A stretch of 5,511 bases of DNA from Caldilinea sp. GTDB taxonomy: Bacteria; Chloroflexota; Anaerolineae; Caldilineales; Caldilineaceae. A model generated the notes under the pieces. The model worked only from the letters and a program-made list of their open reading frames with translations, did not search any database and was not told the origin of the DNA. The position numbers and the translations under genes are program-made. Where the stretch lies: assembly GCA_026389955.1 (NCBI GenBank), contig JAPLGY010000398.1, forward strand, positions 1-5,511. Direction: 5' to 3'. Shown here in pieces: positions 1-5,511 of the stretch (position 1 is its first letter; every line of letters starts with the position of its first letter).

Positions 1-1
1 G

Positions 2-193
2 ATCACCCTCGGCGGCCATGCCGTGACCCGCCTCGATACCTTCGACGGCTATAAATTTGTGATGGATGACGGCGGCTGGCTGCTCGTGCGCTTCTCAGGC
101 ACCGAACCCCTGCTGCGCATCTACACGGAAACCACCGACCCGCAGGCGGTGCCGGCCATTCTGGCCGACGGCCGACGGCTGGCTGGCGTCTGA
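2..193 (+). CDS. Phosphoglucomutase/phosphomannomutase, C-terminal fragment
   Basis: This is the 3' end (63 codons plus TGA) of an alpha-D-phosphohexomutase, cut by the window start. The enzyme interconverts hexose 1- and 6-phosphates in the cytoplasm, supplying sugar nucleotides for polysaccharide and envelope synthesis. The visible part is domain IV: a short strand region ([18 protein letters not shown]) leads into the loop [17 protein letters not shown] is the phosphate-binding loop that grips the substrate phosphate in this superfamily. The final residues, GRRLAGV, are a common ending for the phosphoglucomutase/phosphomannomutase family. The catalytic phosphoserine and the metal- and sugar-binding loops lie upstream of the window, so glucose, mannose or glucosamine specificity cannot be judged. 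No hairpin followed by a T tract is visible after the stop. Confidence 0.9.
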   Translation: MTLGGHAVTRLDTFDGYKFVMDDGGWLLVRFSGTEPLLRIYTETTDPQAVPAILADGRRLAGV

Positions 194-325
194 ACCGATA
201 CCCAGCTTCCCCTCCTATGTGCAATCTGACCTACGTTTTATCTGTGGTATCTGTGATAAAATGAACAATCGAGTCGTATGGAGCGTATAGAGTTTGAACT
301 TGATTTGTGTACTCTTTGTGTGAAA
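194..325 (+). promoter_or_regulatory. Intergenic region with probable promoter for tatD operon
   Basis: This 132-nt gap between the mutase stop and the preferred tatD start is clearly richer in A and T than the flanking genes, as expected for a promoter. The best -10-like hexamer is TAAAAT at 257-262 (five of six matches to TATAAT), but no convincing -35 element lies 16-18 nt upstream; the nearest, CTGACC at 226-231, is too far away. A weaker pairing uses CTGACC with TATCTG at 248-253. A tandem repeat and an inverted repeat overlap the same segment and could bind a regulator. The presence of a promoter is inferred from composition and position only. Confidence 0.35.
236..261 (+). repeat. Inverted repeat enclosing a 9-bp tandem repeat upstream of tatD
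   Basis: TTTTATC at 236-242 is the exact reverse complement of GATAAAA at 255-261, with 12 nt between them. Overlapping it, TATCTGTGG (239-247) is immediately followed by TATCTGTGA (248-256), two 9-bp units differing at the last base. The second unit runs into the -10-like TAAAAT. The arrangement could be an operator at the promoter, or chance in an AT-rich stretch. Confidence 0.5.
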
Positions 326-1140
326 ATGGCTGAATACAGAACACCCTACCTGATCGATAGTCATTGCCATCTGGACCTGCAGCCTTTCGATGCAGACCGA
401 GCAGAAGTCGTTGCACGCGCACAGGCCGCTGGAGTGACTCTTTGGGTCAACCCTGGGATTGACCTCGACCAGTGCCGGCGGGCATTGGCTCTGGCCGAAC
501 AGCTTGAAGGGCTCTACGTTGCCGTCGGCATCCACCCAACCAGCGCCGACCGCTTTACCCCAGAGACGCTGCAAGCGCTGCAGCGGCTGGCCCAGCACCC
601 CAAGGTGGTGGCGATCGGCGAGGTGGGGTTGGATTTTTATTGGGGCAACGTCGACCCGGCGCTGCAGCAGCAAGTGCTGCTCGCCCAGCTGGATCTGGCG
701 GCCGAGCTGGGGCTGCCGGTGTTGATCCACAGCAGAGAAGCCAATGCAGCGGTCGCCGATCTTCTGCGCAACTGGGTGGCCAGCAGTGTCTACACACGGT
801 CTCTGCTGGCCCGGCGCCCCTTTGCGGGGGTGCTGCACGCCTTCAGCGGCGACCTTGCGCTGGCGAACGAAGCCTTTTCTTGGAACTTCTTGGTGGGGCT
901 GGGGGGAGCAGCCACCTTCCGCAACGCACACGCGCTGCGGGCCCTGGTGCCAGCACTGCGGCTGGATCGGTTGCTGCTGGAGACAGATGCTCCCTACCTG
1001 ACCCCCCACCCGTACCGGGGCCAACGCAACGAGCCCGCTCGGCTGGCCTTGGTCTGCGAACAGCTGGCGCAGCTGTACGGCATCCCTCCCACAGCGCTGG
1101 CAGCTCAGACCAGTGCCACTGCACTTCGTTTTTACGGTCT

Positions 1141-1145
1141 GGAGG
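1141..1145 (+). promoter_or_regulatory. Ribosome-binding site deciding the GTG start of the polyprenyl synthase
   Basis: GGAGG lies inside the end of tatD, 9 nt upstream of GTG 1155. It is the only strong Shine-Dalgarno sequence near the candidate starts of the prenyl synthase, and it favours 1155 over GTG 1113 and over TTG 1158, for which the spacing would be 12 nt. Confidence 0.6.
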
Positions 1146-1154
1146 ATCGGTTCG

Positions 1155-2271
<1,117 letters not shown>

Positions 2272-2273
<2 letters not shown>

Positions 2274-2306
2274 GCCCAGCCACACAGGGCTCCAATTGGA
2301 GCCCTG
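2272..2306 (+). repeat. 22-bp perfect palindrome with a third, alternative pairing arm
   Basis: Positions 2285-2306 form a perfect palindrome with half-site CAGGGCTCCAA. Its left arm contains GGGCTC (2287-2292), complementary both to GAGCCC at 2299-2304 in the right arm and to another GAGCCC at 2272-2277 overlapping the synthase stop codon. In RNA the two hairpins would be mutually exclusive. No T tract follows, so this is not a canonical intrinsic terminator. It may be a weak or factor-dependent transcription end, an RNA-stabilising hairpin, or a dimeric operator for the downstream operon. Confidence 0.6.
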
Positions 2307-2351
2307 ATGGCTTGCTGCCACCCTGTTCCGCCACCTGCACCGATCTGTGCC

Positions 2352-2358
2352 AGGAGGG
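2352..2358 (+). promoter_or_regulatory. Ribosome-binding site of mmdA
   Basis: AGGAGGG lies 4 nt before ATG 2363. This strong Shine-Dalgarno sequence fixes the start and argues against an in-frame TTG at 2312, which has no comparable site. Confidence 0.8.
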
Positions 2359-2362
2359 CACG

Positions 2363-3901
2363 ATGTCAGCCGAAGATCCCAGAATTTTGGCCCTGCGCCA
2401 ACAGCGAGAGCTGGCACTGGAGGGAGGTGGCCGCGCTCGCGTCGAACGCCACCATGCCAAAGGGCGGCGCACTGCGCGCGAGCGGTTGGCCCAACTCTTC
2501 GACCCCTCTACTTTTCAAGAACTGGGCCTGCTGGCCAGCACACGGCTGGACAGAGAGGGCCCGCCCGGTGACGGGGTGGTAGCTGGTTTCGGCCGGGTCG
2601 ATGGCCGCACCGTTTTTGCCTACGCACAGGACGCCACAGTCTTCGGTGGGGCGCTGGGGGAGATGCATGGACGCAAAATTTGTCAGGTGATGGATCTGGC
2701 CGCCGACGCCGGCGCCCCGATCGTAGGGCTGATCGACTCGGGGGGAGCACGGATCCAGGAGGGTATCTATGGACTGGGGGGCTACGCCGACATCTTCCGG
2801 CGCAACGCAACCTATTCGGGCATCGTCCCCCAGCTTAGCCTGCTGCTCGGCCCCTGTGCCGGCGGTGCCGCATATTCCCCCGCCCTGACTGACCTGGTGG
2901 TGATGGTCGAAGGGCAGTCCTACATGTTCCTGACCGGCCCGGAAGTGGTCCGGGCAGTCACGGGCGAGACAGTCGACGCCGAACAGCTGGGTGGGGCAAG
3001 CATCCACCTCTCCACCAGCGGACTGGCCCATTTTGTCCGGTCGGACGAAACCAAAGCGATCGATCTGGCACGCCAGCTGTTGGGCTACCTGCCCTCCAAC
3101 CACCTGGAAAACCCACCGCTGGCGGATGCCGGGTCGGCCCCGGCCCAGGCAGAGACCGTGCTCAACAGCATCGTCCCCCTCGACGCGCGCCAGCCCTACT
3201 CGATGCACACCGTGATCGAGCAGATTGTCGACACCGGCTCGTTCTTGGAGATCCAGGAGCAGTTTGCGCGCAACGCCGTTGTCGGGCTGGCACGGCTGGC
3301 CGGCCAGCCGGTCGGCGTGGTGGCGCAGGAGCCAGAGGTGCTGGCCGGCGCGCTCGACATCGACGCCTCGGACAAAATCGCACGCTTTGTGCGCTTCTGC
3401 GATGCCTTCAACCTCCCACTCGTCACTTTGGTCGATACCCCAGGATTTTTACCCGGCATCGATCAAGAGTACCATGGCATCATTCGGCATGGGGCCAAAA
3501 TTGTCTACGCCTATTCCACCGCGACCGTGCCCAAAATCAGTGTTGTCACCCGCAAGGCCTACGGCGGCGCCTATGTAGTCATGAGCAGCAAACAGCTGGG
3601 CACAGACATAACCCTCGCCTGGCCCAGCGCCGAAATCGCCGTGATGGGGGGAGAGGGGGCCGCCAGCATCCTCTACCGCAAAGAGATCGCCCAGGCAGAT
3701 GACCCTGCCCAGGCCCGGGCCCGTTACGCCGAGGAGTACCGGGAACGCTACCTCAACCCTTATGTGGCCGCAGCGAGCGGCTTTATTGATGAGGTGATCG
3801 AACCGGCAGAGACTCGCCAGCGGCTGTTGGCCGCACTGGCTGCGCTGCGCCAGAAGGCAGTTGTCCCGCTCGCCCGGCGCCATGGCAACATGCCCGCCTA
3901 G
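2363..3901 (+). CDS. mmdA: Methylmalonyl-CoA decarboxylase alpha subunit (acyl-CoA carboxyltransferase)
   Basis: The 512-residue product belongs to the biotin-dependent carboxyltransferase family that includes MmdA and the propionyl-CoA carboxylase beta subunit, all about 510-520 residues. In a decarboxylase it transfers CO2 from (S)-methylmalonyl-CoA to biotin on the carrier subunit at the cytoplasmic face of the membrane. Both crotonase-like halves are visible. The N-terminal half has KGRRTARERL, SGGARIQEG (126-134) and GPCAGGAAYSPALTD (from 163), whose glycines build an oxyanion hole. The C-terminal half has GFLPG (361-365), RHGAKIVYAYS, AYGGAY (399-404, second oxyanion hole) and AWPSAEIAVMGGEGAA. 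The ending RHGNMPA closely resembles MmdA and PccB endings. Sequence alone separates the decarboxylase poorly from the carboxylase; the following mmdD, mmdC and mmdB decide it, and no biotin carboxylase gene is visible. ATG 2363 is set by AGGAGGG upstream. Confidence 0.87.
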   Translation: MSAEDPRILALRQQRELALEGGGRARVERHHAKGRRTARERLAQLFDPSTFQELGLLASTRLDREGPPGDGVVAGFGRVDGRTVFAYAQDATVFGGALGEMHGRKICQVMDLAADAGAPIVGLIDSGGARIQEGIYGLGGYADIFRRNATYSGIVPQLSLLLGPCAGGAAYSPALTDLVVMVEGQSYMFLTGPEVVRAVTGETVDAEQLGGASIHLSTSGLAHFVRSDETKAIDLARQLLGYLPSNHLENPPLADAGSAPAQAETVLNSIVPLDARQPYSMHTVIEQIVDTGSFLEIQEQFARNAVVGLARLAGQPVGVVAQEPEVLAGALDIDASDKIARFVRFCDAFNLPLVTLVDTPGFLPGIDQEYHGIIRHGAKIVYAYSTATVPKISVVTRKAYGGAYVVMSSKQLGTDITLAWPSAEIAVMGGEGAASILYRKEIAQADDPAQARARYAEEYRERYLNPYVAAASGFIDEVIEPAETRQRLLAALAALRQKAVVPLARRHGNMPA

Positions 3902-3923
3902 CGACAGAGCGCTGCGGAAGAGC

Positions 3924-3937
3924 CTCCAAAAATGGAG
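3924..3937 (+). promoter_or_regulatory. Ribosome-binding site of mmdD within a small hairpin
   Basis: GGAG at 3934-3937 lies 8 nt before ATG 3946. It forms the right arm of a 5-bp stem, CTCCA (3924-3928) with TGGAG (3933-3937), closed by a four-A loop. Pairing would partly hide the site, but so short a stem is weak, so any effect on translation is speculative. Confidence 0.4.
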
Positions 3938-3945
3938 AAAACAAG

Positions 3946-4308
3946 ATGGGGGAAAGCAGTATGTGGGATGTGGTCGGACAAGCTGTAAGCATCACCGCGG
4001 TCGGCATCACCCTGATCTTTGTCGTCCTGGCCGTGATGTGGGGGCTGATGACTGCATTGGTGCGGCTCACCACGCCGCCCCCGTCTGAAGTGAAGACAGC
4101 AGAACCTGCCACGGCGGCCAGCCCGGCAGACCGCAGCGCCCAGACCGCCAGACACCGCGCTGCTGCCGCAGCGGTCGCCGTGGCCCTGGCTGCTGCCCCC
4201 CCTGCCCCCAAAAGCATACCCGCTGCACTCTCGCCGTGGCAGGCTGTCCAACGCAGCCGCGCGCTGAACCTTCGCCCCGTCCACCGCCCCCCGACGACAA
4301 AACCGTGA
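3946..4308 (+). CDS. mmdD: OadG/MmdD-type small membrane subunit of sodium-pump decarboxylase
   Basis: This 120-residue protein matches the layout of the OadG/MmdD family, small subunits that anchor the carboxyltransferase and biotin carrier to the membrane beta subunit and are needed for complex assembly. One N-terminal transmembrane helix is obvious, around residues 11-39 (SITAVGITLIFVVLAVMWGL), without a cleavable signal peptide. A Pro/Ala/Thr-rich hydrophilic linker follows (about 42-67), then an alanine-rich helix (AAAAAVAVALAAA, 72-84) like the conserved alanine helix of relatives, and a C-terminal SPWQAVQRSRALNLRP (96-111) matching the Trp/Arg-containing tail of the family. The gene starts 44 nt after mmdA and ends 13 nt before mmdC. 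ATG 3961, preceded by GGGGGA, is an alternative start removing five residues. The family is fast-evolving, so the call rests on architecture plus operon position. Confidence 0.8.
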   Translation: MGESSMWDVVGQAVSITAVGITLIFVVLAVMWGLMTALVRLTTPPPSEVKTAEPATAASPADRSAQTARHRAAAAAVAVALAAAPPAPKSIPAALSPWQAVQRSRALNLRPVHRPPTTKP

Positions 4309-4311
4309 ACC

Positions 4312-4316
4312 GGGAG
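4312..4316 (+). promoter_or_regulatory. Ribosome-binding site of mmdC
   Basis: GGGAG lies 5 nt before ATG 4322, in the 13-nt gap after the mmdD stop codon. Confidence 0.6.
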
Positions 4317-4321
4317 ACTCC

Positions 4322-4762
4322 ATGCAACTACGCGTCCGCATCGACGGCCAGACCTATACAGTGGAAATCGAGAATCTCCAGAGCCGCCCTGTCCAAGTCA
4401 GGGTCGACGGCGAACAGATCGAGGTCTGGCCGGAAGCCAGCCCAGCCGCCGCCGCACCGCCCGCCGCACCGGCCGTGGCCGACACACCGTCGAACAAACG
4501 GCCAGCCCCCAGTCTGCCGGGTACGGTGCCAGCACCGCTGCCGGGAGACATCGTACAGGTCGCCGTCAAAGCGGGCGACCTGGTGGCAGCTGGCCAGCTG
4601 CTCTGCACCATTGAATCGATGAAGATGAACAACCCGATCCGCAGCCCCTACGCTGGAACCGTGGAGAGTGTGCACGTTGTGGCCGGAGAGCACGTCCACC
4701 ACGGCCAGCCACTCCTGCAGCTGCGCCGCCTGCAGACATCACCCCCGGCGACAGGCAGCTGA
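4322..4762 (+). CDS. mmdC: Biotin carboxyl carrier protein of the decarboxylase
   Basis: The 146-residue product is the mobile biotin carrier that shuttles the carboxyl group from the carboxyltransferase to the membrane beta subunit. The N-terminal 38 residues (RVRIDGQTYTVEIE and so on) form the short beta-rich segment typical of MmdC and OadA-type carriers. A flexible Ala/Pro linker follows (about 39-64). Residues 66-136 are the biotinyl domain: PAPLPGDIVQVAVKAGDLV, then ESMKMNN with Lys101 as the expected biotinylation site, then IRSPYAGTVESVHVVAGEHV. The motif reads ESMKM rather than the commonest AMKM, a frequent variant. The methionines flanking the lysine support biotin rather than lipoate. 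A biotin protein ligase must be encoded elsewhere. The next start lies only 2 nt beyond the stop codon. Confidence 0.92.
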   Translation: MQLRVRIDGQTYTVEIENLQSRPVQVRVDGEQIEVWPEASPAAAAPPAAPAVADTPSNKRPAPSLPGTVPAPLPGDIVQVAVKAGDLVAAGQLLCTIESMKMNNPIRSPYAGTVESVHVVAGEHVHHGQPLLQLRRLQTSPPATGS

Positions 4763-4764
4763 CC

Positions 4765-5511
4765 ATGCAACTCCAGGAACTATTTGCTGCTCTGACACAG
4801 GGGATTCACTTCTTCACCTGGGCCAACCTGGCGATGATTGGCGCCGGCGCGCTGTTGATCTATCTGGCGGTCGAGCGTGGCTATGAACCGCTGCTGTTGC
4901 TGCCGATCGGGGCCGGCTGCATCTTTGCCAATCTGGGCATGTCCGCGTACACGCCCGGTTCCTGGCTGGAGACCCTCTATCGGTTGGGGATCGAGACCGA
5001 ACTCTTTCCGTTGCTGATCTTTGTCGGCGTAGGGGCGATGATCGACTTCCGACCGCTGCTGGCCCAACCCCAGCTGGTGTTGATGGGCGCTGCGGGCCAG
5101 GTGGGCATCTATGTGACCCTGCTGCTGGCTGCGCTGCTGGGCTTCGAGCTCAAAGAGGCGGCAGCCATCGGGGTGATCGGCGCCATCGACGGGCCCACGG
5201 CCATTTTTGTGGGGGCACAGCTGGCCCCCCACCTGCTGGGGCCGATCGCCGTGGCGGCCTATTCGTACATGAGTCTGATCCCCCTCCTCCAGCCGCCTTT
5301 GATGCGGTTGCTGACGACGCCAGCCGAGCGGCGGGTGCGGATGGAATATGCGCCCCGGCCAGTGGCGCGTGCGGCCGTATTGATCTTCCCGATCGCGGCG
5401 ACGATTTTTGTCAGCCTGATCGCCCCTGCCGCGGCCCCGCTGATTGCGAGCCTGATGCTGGGCAACCTGCTGCGCGAGGCGTTGGTGGTAGAACGGCTGA
5501 GCCTGGCAGCC
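4765..5511 (+). CDS. mmdB: Sodium-translocating decarboxylase beta subunit, 3' truncated by window
   Basis: The frame is open to the window end, giving the first 249 residues of an OadB/MmdB/GcdB-type protein; complete members have roughly 370-430. This polytopic membrane subunit decarboxylates carboxybiotin and couples the reaction to Na+ export. Hydrophobic segments alternate with short polar loops, starting near residues 20-36, with PIGAGCIFANLG at 47-58 matching the family's early conserved region. The key region reads IGAIDGPTAIFVG with Asp142, the counterpart of the essential Asp203 of OadB. Twenty-six residues later Tyr168 (AAYSYMSLIPLLQPP) lies at the spacing of OadB Tyr229. The usual IGGADGPT is altered just before the Asp. 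Only 2 nt separate the start from the mmdC stop and the upstream ribosome-binding site (CAGG) is weak, so translational coupling is likely. Confidence 0.93.
   Translation, partial: MQLQELFAALTQGIHFFTWANLAMIGAGALLIYLAVERGYEPLLLLPIGAGCIFANLGMSAYTPGSWLETLYRLGIETELFPLLIFVGVGAMIDFRPLLAQPQLVLMGAAGQVGIYVTLLLAALLGFELKEAAAIGVIGAIDGPTAIFVGAQLAPHLLGPIAVAAYSYMSLIPLLQPPLMRLLTTPAERRVRMEYAPRPVARAAVLIFPIAATIFVSLIAPAAAPLIASLMLGNLLREALVVERLSLAA

Noticed and set aside
278..325. Upstream ATG giving a 16-residue longer TatD
   Set aside because: The extension has no family resemblance and no ribosome-binding site, and would push the first metal motif well beyond its usual place. It stays possible but less likely.
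2285..2306. Calling the palindrome an intrinsic terminator
   Set aside because: The hairpin is strong but is followed by GATGGCTTGC rather than a run of T, so a canonical rho-independent terminator is not supported.
2366..3208. A 280-codon open frame on the minus strand opposite mmdA
   Set aside because: The + strand frame carries strong carboxyltransferase motifs over the same region; the minus frame is a codon-bias shadow.
3646..3659. G-quadruplex candidate in a run of G residues
   Set aside because: Only two long G runs lie close together; four are needed, and the bases are explained by Gly and Glu codons in a conserved motif.

Overview
The window is a 5.5-kb stretch of high-GC bacterial chromosome. 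All genes lie on the + strand and are tightly packed. I see no mobile elements, tRNA or rRNA genes, or CRISPR arrays. Base and codon use look uniform. The gene styles (a phosphohexomutase ending in GRRLAGV, a TatD nuclease followed by an all-trans polyprenyl synthase, and a sodium-pump decarboxylase cluster) suggest a free-living bacterium, perhaps a member of the Chloroflexota. That placement is an impression from protein style only and was not tested.

Layout. Positions 2-193 hold the last 63 codons of a phosphoglucomutase/phosphomannomutase. A relatively AT-rich gap (194-325) follows, with a 9-bp tandem repeat nested in an inverted repeat; it is the best candidate in the window for a promoter. 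Next come tatD (326-1195) and a long-chain polyprenyl diphosphate synthase (GTG start at 1155), which overlap by 41 nt and so are probably co-transcribed and translationally coupled. The 89-nt gap after the synthase holds a perfect 22-bp palindrome (2285-2306) whose left arm can also pair with a third copy of the same hexamer at the synthase stop codon.

The second half is one apparent operon, mmdA-mmdD-mmdC-mmdB. It encodes a carboxyltransferase (2363-3901), a one-helix OadG-type membrane anchor (3946-4308), a biotin carrier protein (4322-4762) and the sodium-translocating beta subunit (4765 to the window end, cut off). Together they form a biotin-dependent, membrane-bound decarboxylase, most likely methylmalonyl-CoA decarboxylase. 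The carboxyltransferase moves CO2 from the acyl-CoA to biotin on the carrier protein. The beta subunit releases the CO2 from carboxybiotin and exports Na+. The small subunit holds the complex together at the membrane. Known enzymes of this kind, for example in Propionigenium and Veillonella, use decarboxylation of methylmalonyl-CoA to propionyl-CoA to build a sodium gradient. Nothing here amounts to a wholly undescribed system. The points most worth checking are the complete pump operon, the changed residues beside its essential aspartate, and the nested palindrome before the operon.
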